From: Verrucomicrobiota bacterium | GTDB lineage: Bacteria > Verrucomicrobiota > Verrucomicrobiia > Opitutales > Intestinicryptomonadaceae | DNA: 13,330 nucleotides | Direction: 5' to 3' | Assembly: GCA_003343565.1 (NCBI GenBank) | Contig: QALA01000006.1 | Location: 1-13,330 of the forward strand | Shown here: positions 4,997 through 13,270 of the stretch, one piece after another | How the letters are laid out: each line of letters starts with the position of its first letter | Numbering within the stretch: position 1 is the first letter of the stretch | Notes under the pieces: generated by a model | Told to the model about the DNA's origin: nothing | Seen by the model: the letters and a program-made list of their open reading frames with translations, nothing else | The model's database searches: none | Program-made: the position numbers and the translations under genes

Positions 4997-7986
4997 CGTT
5001 TTTTATCGGAGTCTTTTTTGCCCGTTTTCGCGGTTTTGGAAGCTTTGGGAATTTTCGGAGTTTTCAAAGCGCGCGCCGATGGCGCGGGCGCGGGTCGGGA
5101 AGCGGCGGGATTTTCCAGATATTTCGCAGTGGGGGTTTGAGCTTTGCAAAGTTCGCCGAACGTGCCTTCAAAAATCAGCCTGCCGCCCGCCTCTCCGCCG
5201 CCGGGTCCGAGCTCGACGAGCCAGTCGGACATGCGGATAAAATCTGGATTGTGCTCTATGGCGATAATCGTGTTGCCGGCGTCGCGCAGTTTGAACAGAA
5301 GCTTCAGGAGCTTGTCGACGTCGTCCCAGTGCAGGCCGGTTGTGGGTTCGTCGAGAATGTAGAGCGTCTTGCCGGAGGAGCGTCTGGAGAGCTCCAGAGA
5401 GAGCTTCATTCTCTGCGCCTCCCCGCCGGAAAGGGTATTGGCGGCTTGTCCGAGGCGTATGTAGCCCAAGCCGACATCGTCCAGCGTCTGGAGTTTTGAC
5501 ATTATGCGCGGGTGCGCGGAAAATACGTTCATGGCCTCCGTGACGGTCATGTTCAGCACGTCCGATATGCTCAAGTCCTTGAATCTGACTTCGAGCGTTT
5601 CCCGGTTGTACCGCCTTCCGCCGCAGGAGGGGCAGCAGACGTAAACCTCGCCGAGAAACTGCATGTCCAAACATATGTATCCGTCGCCCATGCAGCGTTC
5701 GCATCGGCCGCCCTTGACGTTGAAGCTGAAGCGTCCGGGCGTGTAGCCGCGCATTTTCGCCAGCGGGCATTGCGAATACAGCTCGCGCAGGAGGTCGAAA
5801 AGCTTTGTGTAGGTTGCCGGATTTGAGCGCGGGCTTTTGCCTATGGGCGACTGGTCCACGAGGACGCAGCTGTCGAAATACTCAAGCCCGTCTATTCCGC
5901 CGTGCGGAGCCGGAATTTCCTTCGCCCCGTTCAGCTTGAAGCGCGCGCCCTTTGCGAGTATGTCGTTTAGCAGGGTGCTCTTTCCGGATCCGGACACTCC
6001 GCAGAGAGTCGTAAACAGGCCGACGGGGAAGGAGACGTCCGCATTTTTGAGATTGTTTGCGCGCGCCTTTTTTACGGTCAGACGCCGCAAGTCCGGCGCA
6101 AGGGGAGGCGAGGAGCGGCGGATTGCCGCCCGCCCGGAGAGGTACTGCCCCGTGCGGCAGTCGGATTTCAGGCAGTCTTCGAGGCTTCCGCAGAACGTCA
6201 CTTTTCCCCCGCGCTCGCCCGCCTCAGGCCCCATTTCGACAATCCAGTCGCACGAGCGTATCGCGGCTTCGTCGTGCTCCACCATCAGTACGCTGTTTCC
6301 GCGGTCGCGCAGTTTTTTCAGCGCGTTGAGAAGCATGCTGTTGTCGGAGGGGTGCAGGCCGATTGTCGGTTCGTCCAGCACGTAAGTCACGCCGGTCAAA
6401 TCCATTCCGAGCTGCGTGGCCAGGCGCGCGCGCTGAGCCTCTCCGCCGGAGAGCGTGGAGGCTTCGCGGTCGAGAGAGATGTAGTCAAGCCCCACTTCGC
6501 ACAGGAAATTCAGGCGCTCCAGAAGCCCCTTCACGGCTTCCGACGCGCTTTGGCAGAGGGGGTCGGCGGCCAGTTTTTCGGCGAAATCCCTGGCTCTTCC
6601 GACGGGCATGGACAGGAACGAATCGTAGGATTCCCCCGCCACGAACACGTTGCGGGAGCGCGCATTCAGCCGCGCGCCGCCGCATTCGGGACACTTGGAG
6701 GACACCTGAAATGCGGCCAGCCTCGCGCGCAGGCCGTCGCTTGAGGTTTCGGCGCATCTCCTGTCGACCTCGGCGAGCGCTCCTTCGAAGCGTTCCGGTT
6801 CCGGAGCGCGCCTGCGCCTTCTGAGGCGGAAAGTGAACAGCCGCTTGTAGTCGCCGTACAGCAGTATGCGGCGGACATCTTCGGGCAGGTCTTTCCACGG
6901 CACGGACGGATCGAACGGGATTTGCTCGGCGAGCTGGCGAAGTATTGCGTTGTGCTGAATGATTATGTTTTTTGCGCCTATGCGCCACGCCTTGATTGCG
7001 CCCGACCGCACGCTCTTTTCGGGATCGGGAACGGCGAGCTGCTCGGCGGTTCTCATGATTTTTCCTATGCCGCCGCACAGCGGGCACGCGCCGTCCGGGT
7101 GGTTGAAGGAGAAGCTCCGCGCGGAAATGGGCCCGTAGGCGGCTCCGCACTTTTGGCACGAAAAAGCGGAGCTTAAAAACAGCTCGCCGCACTTTTGCCG
7201 GCCGTCCCCGGACGCGAATGAATAAGCCGCCACGGCCTTGTCTTCGCCCTCGCGCAGGGCGAGTTCGAGCGAGTCGGCTATCCTTCCGCGCGACACGGAG
7301 GAAAGCGGAAACCTGTCGACGACGATTTCAAGGGTCGCCGTCTTTCCCGCCCCTATTTCCGACAGCGCTTCCGCTTCGGCTTCGGGGTCGTCTATATCGA
7401 ATATTTTTGAGCCTATGCGCGCGCGCTGCCAGGAACGCTGCCTCAAAATCTTCAATTTCTGCCTGAGCGCGGAGGCCTTTCCATGCGCGCACGGGGCCAA
7501 TATGTGCACGCGCGAATCGGGCGGGAGCGCAAGTATCTCGGCGACGCAGTCGTCCGCGCTTCTGGACATGATTTTTCCGCCGCACTTCGGGCACCGCTGC
7601 TCCCCGACTGCGCACCACACGGCGCGGGCGTAGTCGGCTATTTCGGTCAGGGTCGCCAGCGTGCTGCGCGGATTGGAACCGAGCGACTTGCGCTGCTCTA
7701 TGGCTATCACCGGAGACAGCCCCGACACGCTCTTGACGGCGGGTTTGTCTATCTGGCTGAGCAGGCCGCGGGCGTCGGCCGAGAGGCTCTCCATGTATTT
7801 TCTGTACGCCTCCGCGTAAATCGTGTCGAACGCCAGCGACGACTTCCCCGAACCGCTCTTGCCGGTGAACACCGCCAGCTTTCCGCGCGGAATGTCTATG
7901 TCGACATTCTTCAGATTGTGTTCGCACGCCCCGCGAACCTCTATGAATCCCTCGCGCGCGTTTGCGCCTTTCGAATTTGGTTGCAT
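4993..7986 (-). CDS. uvrA: Excinuclease ABC subunit A (UvrA)
   Basis: UvrA is the DNA-damage-sensing ATPase of nucleotide excision repair; it loads UvrB onto lesions in the cytoplasm. The 997-residue protein has both ABC modules. Walker A motifs are at about residues 42-49 (GKSGSGKS) and 663-670 (GVSGSGKS), LSGGEAQR signatures at about 512 and 852, and Walker B LDEPTIGLH and LDEPTTGLH (Asp879/Glu880 in the second). The zinc-binding cysteine sets are C277, C280, C301, C304 and C762, C765, C785, C788. A UvrB-binding region is present between the first Walker A and the first zinc site, which argues for true UvrA rather than UvrA2. The start at 7986 is preferred because AAAGG lies 7 nt upstream and the homologous FIEVRGACEHNLKNV follows shortly. 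The longer frame from 8181 would overlap the divergent gene. A Lys/Ala/Pro-rich tail of about 39 residues follows the conserved end. Confidence 0.97.
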   Translation of the reverse strand: MQPNSKGANAREGFIEVRGACEHNLKNVDIDIPRGKLAVFTGKSGSGKSSLAFDTIYAEAYRKYMESLSADARGLLSQIDKPAVKSVSGLSPVIAIEQRKSLGSNPRSTLATLTEIADYARAVWCAVGEQRCPKCGGKIMSRSADDCVAEILALPPDSRVHILAPCAHGKASALRQKLKILRQRSWQRARIGSKIFDIDDPEAEAEALSEIGAGKTATLEIVVDRFPLSSVSRGRIADSLELALREGEDKAVAAYSFASGDGRQKCGELFLSSAFSCQKCGAAYGPISARSFSFNHPDGACPLCGGIGKIMRTAEQLAVPDPEKSVRSGAIKAWRIGAKNIIIQHNAILRQLAEQIPFDPSVPWKDLPEDVRRILLYGDYKRLFTFRLRRRRRAPEPERFEGALAEVDRRCAETSSDGLRARLAAFQVSSKCPECGGARLNARSRNVFVAGESYDSFLSMPVGRARDFAEKLAADPLCQSASEAVKGLLERLNFLCEVGLDYISLDREASTLSGGEAQRARLATQLGMDLTGVTYVLDEPTIGLHPSDNSMLLNALKKLRDRGNSVLMVEHDEAAIRSCDWIVEMGPEAGERGGKVTFCGSLEDCLKSDCRTGQYLSGRAAIRRSSPPLAPDLRRLTVKKARANNLKNADVSFPVGLFTTLCGVSGSGKSTLLNDILAKGARFKLNGAKEIPAPHGGIDGLEYFDSCVLVDQSPIGKSPRSNPATYTKLFDLLRELYSQCPLAKMRGYTPGRFSFNVKGGRCERCMGDGYICLDMQFLGEVYVCCPSCGGRRYNRETLEVRFKDLSISDVLNMTVTEAMNVFSAHPRIMSKLQTLDDVGLGYIRLGQAANTLSGGEAQRMKLSLELSRRSSGKTLYILDEPTTGLHWDDVDKLLKLLFKLRDAGNTIIAIEHNPDFIRMSDWLVELGPGGGEAGGRLIFEGTFGELCKAQTPTAKYLENPAASRPAPAPSARALKTPKIPKASKTAKTGKKDSDKKR

Positions 7987-8018
7987 TTTAAAGCCTTTTT
8001 TGAATTTATTTTCGGAAA
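7987..8018. promoter_or_regulatory. 32-bp divergent promoter region between uvrA and the AI-2E family gene
   Basis: The two start codons are only 32 bp apart and face away from each other, in a conspicuously A/T-rich patch. The uvrA side shows AAAGG at a good distance from its ATG. The plus-strand side has only GGA (8014-8016), too close to the ATG to act as a normal ribosome site. A weak TTGCAT-17 bp-ATTTAT match starting at 7981 is the best plus-strand promoter guess. Both promoters must largely lie inside the opposite gene's first codons. Confidence 0.4.
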
Positions 8019-9203
8019 ATGTTGAACGCTTTCCAGAAAAAAGTTGCCGGCTGGGCTGTGGCGTGCGTTTCCGTAGCTTCAATCGGCGCGTTTGCGGTTC
8101 TGGCGTTTCTGGTGCTGGCGGCGTTTCTGAACAAGTTTTCGGCGGTCGTGTGGCCGCTGGCTCTGGCGGCGATTCTTTCAATACTGTTGCGCCCGGCGGT
8201 CAATCTCGTGGAGAGGCGGCTGAAAATGCCTCCGGTTTGGGCTGTGACGGTCCTGTATTTTGCGGTCGCGGCGGCGGCGCTTGCGTTGCTGGCGTTCGCG
8301 ATACCGATATTGATAGAGGAGACCGTCCAGCTTGCGCGCGCGGTGCCGGACGGATTGGCGAACGCGGCGGCCTTTTTGGGCGAGAGATTCCCGAACGCAA
8401 AAGACGAAATTCAGGCGCGCCTTGCGGAGTTGAAGTCTTCCGCGGTTGGGGCGATGAGCGTTGATTCAATCGCCAAATCCGTCGCGGGGTTGTTTCGCAC
8501 CGCGGTTTCGGCCACGGGCGGGGCGGCGCATTATTTCGCGTTTGCGGCGGCGTTCGCGGTCGTTCCGATATACCTGTTCTACATGCTTTCGACCAACTTC
8601 GACCCGTACTCCTTCATTCGCCGCAACATTCGCTGGTGCGGCGACGAGACCCGCGAGGACATCGTCTTCTTCGCCCGCAGATTCGCCGAAATCATGACCG
8701 TCTTTTTCAGGGGACAGCTGACAATCGCCCTAATTATGGGCGCGCTCTACGGAACGGGATTGGCGTTTGCGGGAGTTCGCTTCGGCTTTCTGATCGGCTT
8801 TGCGGCGGGCCTGTTGAACTTGATTCCCTATTTGGGAACGATAATAGGGCTGGGCGTCATAATTCCCGTGTCGGCGCTTCAGGACGGCGGGGGAATATGG
8901 CTGGTGTTCGCCTCATTGTGCGTATTCGGCGCGGTCCAGCTGCTGGAGGGATACGTGCTCACGCCGAAAATTATGGGCGACAGAACCGGGCTCCACCCGA
9001 CGGTGATAATATTTTCCGTGTTCTTTTGGGGCGTGGCTCTCGACGGCATAATAGGAATGGTTTTGGCGATTCCGCTGACGGCGTTTTTCGTGCTGCTGTG
9101 GAAGGGAAGAAAAGCCGTTTTGAGGCAGGAGCGCGCCGCCGCGTCTGCGCCGGCTTCGACCGGTCCGGATTCGGAGGACGGCGGAAAAAAACCTTCGGGG
9201 TGA
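8019..9203 (+). CDS. AI-2E family transporter (PerM/YdbI-type membrane protein)
   Basis: The 394-residue protein matches the AI-2E transporter (UPF0118/PerM) family. It shows two or three N-terminal membrane helices (about 14-37, 41-58, 72-95), a soluble segment (about 96-165) and then a C-terminal membrane bundle. The bundle contains the conserved stretches FFRGQLTIALIMGALYGTGL, GFLIGFAAGLLNLIPYLGTIIG, LTPKIMGDRTGLHPTVIIFSVFFWG and a final GMVLAIPLTAFFVLLW. Members have been linked to autoinducer-2 export or to Na+/H+ exchange, so the substrate cannot be read from sequence. The C-terminus is a short hydrophilic tail rich in Ala, Ser and Gly. The start has no proper Shine-Dalgarno. The GH106 gene follows in the same direction after 50 bp and may be co-transcribed. 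Confidence 0.93.
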   Translation: MLNAFQKKVAGWAVACVSVASIGAFAVLAFLVLAAFLNKFSAVVWPLALAAILSILLRPAVNLVERRLKMPPVWAVTVLYFAVAAAALALLAFAIPILIEETVQLARAVPDGLANAAAFLGERFPNAKDEIQARLAELKSSAVGAMSVDSIAKSVAGLFRTAVSATGGAAHYFAFAAAFAVVPIYLFYMLSTNFDPYSFIRRNIRWCGDETREDIVFFARRFAEIMTVFFRGQLTIALIMGALYGTGLAFAGVRFGFLIGFAAGLLNLIPYLGTIIGLGVIIPVSALQDGGGIWLVFASLCVFGAVQLLEGYVLTPKIMGDRTGLHPTVIIFSVFFWGVALDGIIGMVLAIPLTAFFVLLWKGRKAVLRQERAAASAPASTGPDSEDGGKKPSG

Positions 9204-9238
9204 AACTTTTTTGCCTTTCGCTTTTTTAACGCATATTG

Positions 9239-9244
9239 GGGGAG
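9239..9244 (+). promoter_or_regulatory. Shine-Dalgarno site for the GH106-like gene
   Basis: GGGGAG lies 9 nt before the ATG at 9254. It supports that start over the in-frame TTG at 9236, which would place this purine run inside the coding region and add six residues ahead of the signal peptide. The 50-bp gap upstream is T-rich, and no convincing promoter or terminator could be identified in it. Confidence 0.65.
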
Positions 9245-9253
9245 AAACAAAAT

Positions 9254-12200
9254 ATGACAGCAAAATTTGCAGGCGCACTTTGCATTTTGTGCGCCGCGTG
9301 TGGCCTTTATGCGGCGGGCGAGGGCAGGCCTCTGGAGGAGGGCTCCTTCAACGCCGTCGAGATGTTTAAAAATCCGCCGAACGGATACGGAGAAGTTCCG
9401 TTCTACTGGTGGATGGGCGACAAGCTGGAAAAGTCGCACCTGATTTGGCATCTCGACATTCTCAAACAAAAGGGCGTGCAGAGCCTTCAGGTCAACTACG
9501 CGCACAGCGACAAGGGCGGCGAGAGCTGGGGGCTTACGTATCAGACCGAGCCCCCGCTGATGAGCGACGCTTGGTGGGAGCTTTTTGCGTGGTTTAAAAA
9601 TCAGGCAAACGCCCGCGGAATGACGGTCAGTTTGAGCGACTATACTCTCGGCGTCGGCCAGGGGCAGTTCGTCGACAGGGCGTTGGCGGAAAATCCGGAT
9701 TTGGGAGCCTCGCAGCTCGTGGTAGTAAAACAGGTTTTTGACGGGGGGCTCGCAAGGGGATTCCCGCTCGGCCTGCCGATTTGCGCCGCAGTGTACGCGC
9801 TTACCGACGACGGCGAGCCCATCGCCTCCACCAGGGAGCTCGTCACAAACCGGATCGGCGGCAACGGAATTTTGGAGCTGAAGCGCAACGGAAGCCACAT
9901 GCTCTGCTATGTCTACGCGCGTTCTGCGAAGAACTCTTTTGACCCGTCGAATTCCGATTCGGGCAGGCTCTATGTGAAGCATTTTTTCGGCGAGTTTGAA
10001 AAACGCCTCGGCGGCTCGGACGGACTGAACTTCTTTTTCAGCGACGAGCTGAATTTCAACCTCAAGGGCAATGTGTGGAGTCCGTATCTGCGCGATGAAT
10101 TTAAAAAGCGCAAGGGGTACGACGCCGCGGACTACCTCGACTTGCTCTTCATGGATTCGGCGAACAATCCGCTTGCCGCGAAAATCAAGCTGGACTACAA
10201 CGACGTATTCGTATCGCTGTCGGAGGAAAACTTTTTCAAGCCGGTTTTCGACTGGCACGAACAGCGCGGCCTGACGTACGGCTGCGACCACGGGGGCAGG
10301 GGGCGCAAGGTCGACGAGTTCGGCGACTATTTCAGAACGCAATCGTGGAATCAGGCTCCCGGCTGCGACCAGCCCGGCGGGGCTTCGGATTTGATAAAAA
10401 ACAAGGTGGCCTCGTCCATCGCCCACATGTATTCGCGGCCGCGGGTGTGGCTTGAAGGGTTTTACTCGTCGGGCTGGGGGCAGACTTCGGCTCATCTGTT
10501 GAACGCCATATTTTCCAACTACGCGATGGGGCAGAATCTGCTGAGCCTGCACGGGCTTTACTATTCCACGCTTGGCGGCTGGTGGGAATGGGCGCCGCCG
10601 TGCAACCACTTCCACCAGCCGTATTGGGCGGAGATGCCGGCGATCTTGAAGTGCGTGGAGAGGCTGAGCTTTCTCATGTCGCAGGGGGCGCACTGCGCGG
10701 ACGTTGCGGTGATGTATCCGGTCGAGCCGAAAGTTGCCGGATTCGGCGATTCCTCCGTTAAGGCGGCCTTCAAACTCGGCGAAACGCTCTATTCGGAAGG
10801 CATAGACTTCGACTTCGCAGATGCGCGCTCCATTGAGCGGGCGGAATTTTCCGACGGAAAGATACGCATTGCGAACGAGGCTTTTGAGGTTCTCATAATT
10901 CCCGCGATGGAGGCCATGCGCATGTCGACATTGCAGAAGCTTTCGTCGCTGGCCAACGCCGGGGCGCGCATATGGTTTTTGGGCTTCGCCCCGATTGCGT
11001 CGGATTATTCCGAGGAGATTGTCTCCGCCGATTCGGCTGCCGCTTCGCAGGAGGGAATTTCCGCCGCGCCTGCCGCGTCCGAGGCTTCCGCCGCGCGCGG
11101 GGTACGGGAAACGTCTTCTTTCGCGCAAACTGCCGCCGCGTCCGGTTCCGCCGCTTTGTCTTCCGGGGGAAATTCGGGTTTCGTCTCAGCGGGCGGGGCG
11201 TCCGGAGGAGCTTCCGGCGGGACGCCCGGCAGCGGAGTTTCCGCGGTTTGGCAATATTCGTCCCAGGCCGCTTCGCAGGCCGGCTCTTCGCAAACTTCCG
11301 CGGCGGCGGAAGGGCAGACGCTATCTGCAGACTCCCGGCAGTCTTCCGCGTTCGACACGGTTCTGGAGGAGATTTTAAAAAATACTCAAAATGTGTCGGT
11401 CTTTGCTTCGGTGTCCGACATTGTCGCTGCGGCGGGTTCCGCGTTTGAGCCGGATTTCAACGTCGTTTCGGTCAAGCCGGCCTCGCAACGGAAGGTCGCG
11501 GCCGACTCCAAGCCCAAGCCCGCTCCGAAGTTCATGCACAGGCGCATAAACGGGGAGGACTTCTACTTCGTCTATAACCTTCCGAAAGGCACGGAGTGCT
11601 CGTTCAGAGCCGCCGGGGCGGTGACGCTGCTGGATCCGTTTTCCGGAGAGGAGTCCAGAGTTAAGATTCTATCGCAAAATTCCGTGAGGACCCGCCTTCG
11701 CCTGCCGCTTTCGGCCTACGATTTTCACATATTCCGCTTCGACAAGTCCCGCCGCCCGACGGTCGAGGTCATGGGCGACTCGCGCGCGGACGACATTCGC
11801 GTGGCCGCGGCGCCGCTTGACGGCAAGTGGAGTTTCTCCCTCAAGCCCGTTCTCGACAATTCGCGCGGGGATTACATCTGGCCGGCCTCCAACGAGCTCT
11901 TGAGCGCGCAAATCCGCTTTTTGAGGCCTTCCCAATCAGGCGTCGAGCTGCCGTCGCCGCCCATTCCCTCTCTTGCCTCCTTCCCGGAGGAGCAGACGCG
12001 CAATCTTGAGCAGATAGGCTATTCGACGAAATTCAACGTGCTCGGCCCGCTGCCCGAACCCTTGTCCGACGAGGACGTCCTGTCCGCCCAGACGCGCAGG
12101 GCCGACGAGCTCGTTCCGCTGAAAATCTCGATGCGCTACGGCGTTCTCGGCGACGTGGGACACCAGGGGTATCACGGCTTGAAGGGGGAAATTTCCGACA

Positions 12201-13219
12201 ACTTCATTAGGCTCGGCGCGATTCGCAAGACCATGACCTCCCACAAGCGCGTGGCGAATCCTGCGGGAAAATACTACTATCTGTTTACGAAAGTCTATGC
12301 CCCGCGCGACGGCGCATTCAAGATTCTGTCGGGCGGCGTCAAGCCTGCGCAGGTATTTGTCAACGGCGTTTCAATAGATCCGTCTTCCGCCGAGGCGACG
12401 CTCAAGGCCGGAGCCAACGATCTGATATTGCGCTACGACAAACATTGCGAGACGTACTTCGCCTTTGCCGACGCCGCCGCAGAAGGCTATTATACGTATG
12501 CGCTTCAGGAGCGGCCGCTCTCGTCCAAGTGGAACGGAATGAAGCCGCTTTTGCACTTCGACGCCTCGACCGACTTCTTTGAGCCGCTCTCGTTTGAATT
12601 TGAGAGCGCGCCGGCTCTGGACGAATTTCGCTTTTTCGCATTCGGCGACGGCGTGAAAGTTTACATCGACGGTCAGCCTGCGCGGATTTCGCAGCTCGGC
12701 GTCCGCGAGGACGGACTTCGGGCGTACAGGGTCAAGACGCCGAAATTCGCAAAGGGAGTCTCGCGCGTGCGAATCGACATAGGCAGACCCTTGCCCGGTT
12801 TCGGCGGCGGCGCGGCGATTCCGTATTACATAAGGCAGATATGCGGCGTCGGCGAAATCGAACCCGGTTCCTGGTCGAAGCTTGAGGGCCTGCGCTGCTA
12901 TTCGGGGGGCGCGGTTTACTCCAAGAAATTCAAGCTTCCGCACGGGGCGTTCGGCAAAAAAATCGTCTTGAATTTGGGGTCTGTCGGCTGTGTTGCGCGG
13001 GTTTCGGTGAACGGCCATGACGCGGGGGTGCGATTCTCTCCGCCGTGGACTTTCGACATTTCAAAGTTCGTCCGCATAACCGAGAACACTCTCGAAATTA
13101 CCGTATATAATACGGCGGCAAACCACTATTTGAGCGTGCCTACTTCCTATCGCGGCTCCGTGGCCTCCGGAATTTTGGGCTCTCCCAAACTCGAAATATT
13201 TGTGCCCGCAAGGCGTTAG
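9254..13219 (+). CDS. Secreted GH106-like glycoside hydrolase (alpha-L-rhamnosidase family) with Ala/Ser/Gly-rich insert
   Basis: The 1321-residue protein starts with a Sec signal peptide (MTAKFAGALCILCAACGLYAA). It is typical of GH106-type enzymes, which release alpha-L-rhamnose from plant or microbial polysaccharides. The opening FKNPPNGYGEVPFYWWMGDKL is the family's N-terminal signature. Next come a catalytic-barrel region with a SDELN motif (Asp264-Glu265, nt 10040-10054) and WLEGFYSSGWG (Glu401, nt 10454), then LLSLHGLYYS. These acidic residues are the likely catalytic candidates by family pattern. An insert at residues 591-699 is about two thirds Ala, Ser and Gly. After it come HRRINGEDFYFVYNL and beta-rich domains, ending in a GH2-like sugar-binding domain (SGGAVYSKKFKLP, VNGHDAGVRFSPPWTFDIS, GILGSPKLEIFV). 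The length slightly exceeds usual members because of the insert. No other polysaccharide-utilisation gene is nearby; substrate specificity is unknown. Confidence 0.88.
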   Translation: MTAKFAGALCILCAACGLYAAGEGRPLEEGSFNAVEMFKNPPNGYGEVPFYWWMGDKLEKSHLIWHLDILKQKGVQSLQVNYAHSDKGGESWGLTYQTEPPLMSDAWWELFAWFKNQANARGMTVSLSDYTLGVGQGQFVDRALAENPDLGASQLVVVKQVFDGGLARGFPLGLPICAAVYALTDDGEPIASTRELVTNRIGGNGILELKRNGSHMLCYVYARSAKNSFDPSNSDSGRLYVKHFFGEFEKRLGGSDGLNFFFSDELNFNLKGNVWSPYLRDEFKKRKGYDAADYLDLLFMDSANNPLAAKIKLDYNDVFVSLSEENFFKPVFDWHEQRGLTYGCDHGGRGRKVDEFGDYFRTQSWNQAPGCDQPGGASDLIKNKVASSIAHMYSRPRVWLEGFYSSGWGQTSAHLLNAIFSNYAMGQNLLSLHGLYYSTLGGWWEWAPPCNHFHQPYWAEMPAILKCVERLSFLMSQGAHCADVAVMYPVEPKVAGFGDSSVKAAFKLGETLYSEGIDFDFADARSIERAEFSDGKIRIANEAFEVLIIPAMEAMRMSTLQKLSSLANAGARIWFLGFAPIASDYSEEIVSADSAAASQEGISAAPAASEASAARGVRETSSFAQTAAASGSAALSSGGNSGFVSAGGASGGASGGTPGSGVSAVWQYSSQAASQAGSSQTSAAAEGQTLSADSRQSSAFDTVLEEILKNTQNVSVFASVSDIVAAAGSAFEPDFNVVSVKPASQRKVAADSKPKPAPKFMHRRINGEDFYFVYNLPKGTECSFRAAGAVTLLDPFSGEESRVKILSQNSVRTRLRLPLSAYDFHIFRFDKSRRPTVEVMGDSRADDIRVAAAPLDGKWSFSLKPVLDNSRGDYIWPASNELLSAQIRFLRPSQSGVELPSPPIPSLASFPEEQTRNLEQIGYSTKFNVLGPLPEPLSDEDVLSAQTRRADELVPLKISMRYGVLGDVGHQGYHGLKGEISDNFIRLGAIRKTMTSHKRVANPAGKYYYLFTKVYAPRDGAFKILSGGVKPAQVFVNGVSIDPSSAEATLKAGANDLILRYDKHCETYFAFADAAAEGYYTYALQERPLSSKWNGMKPLLHFDASTDFFEPLSFEFESAPALDEFRFFAFGDGVKVYIDGQPARISQLGVREDGLRAYRVKTPKFAKGVSRVRIDIGRPLPGFGGGAAIPYYIRQICGVGEIEPGSWSKLEGLRCYSGGAVYSKKFKLPHGAFGKKIVLNLGSVGCVARVSVNGHDAGVRFSPPWTFDISKFVRITENTLEITVYNTAANHYLSVPTSYRGSVASGILGSPKLEIFVPARR
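11024..11350 (+). other. Low-complexity Ala/Ser/Gly segment inside the GH106-like protein
   Basis: Residues 591-699 contain about 29 Ala, 28 Ser and 16 Gly of 109, with runs such as GGASGGASGGTPGSG and frequent Gln and Thr. The preceding residues (ARIWFLGFAPI) and those following (VLEEILKNTQNVSVFAS) belong to the folded family domain. The segment is therefore an internal linker or surface extension, not a terminus. It keeps the reading frame and has no sharp repeat unit at DNA level. Confidence 0.75.
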
Positions 13220-13270
13220 CGTTTTGCGGCGCCTTGACAGGCGGGCGGACTTGGGGTAGGCGTTTGGATT

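Noticed and set aside
7987..8181. Longer UvrA start adding 65 residues
   Set aside because: It would overlap the divergent AI-2E gene, and the extra residues are Pro/Arg/Thr-rich with no match to the normal UvrA N-terminus.
9254..9320. Lipoprotein signal on the GH106-like protein
   Set aside because: The Cys-containing stretch LCAAC lacks a Leu-like residue at the -3 position, so ordinary signal peptidase cleavage near LYAA fits better.
8879..11128. Very long minus-strand open frame (749 codons) across the AI-2E and GH106 genes
   Set aside because: It crosses two well-recognised plus-strand genes and is explained by GC-rich codon use leaving the antisense frame open. The protein is Arg/Val-rich without recognisable domains.
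11005..11378. Overlapping open frames on both strands at the Ala/Ser/Gly segment
   Set aside because: These are expected where GC-rich Ala/Ser/Gly codons leave several frames free of stops. None has a start signal or family resemblance.
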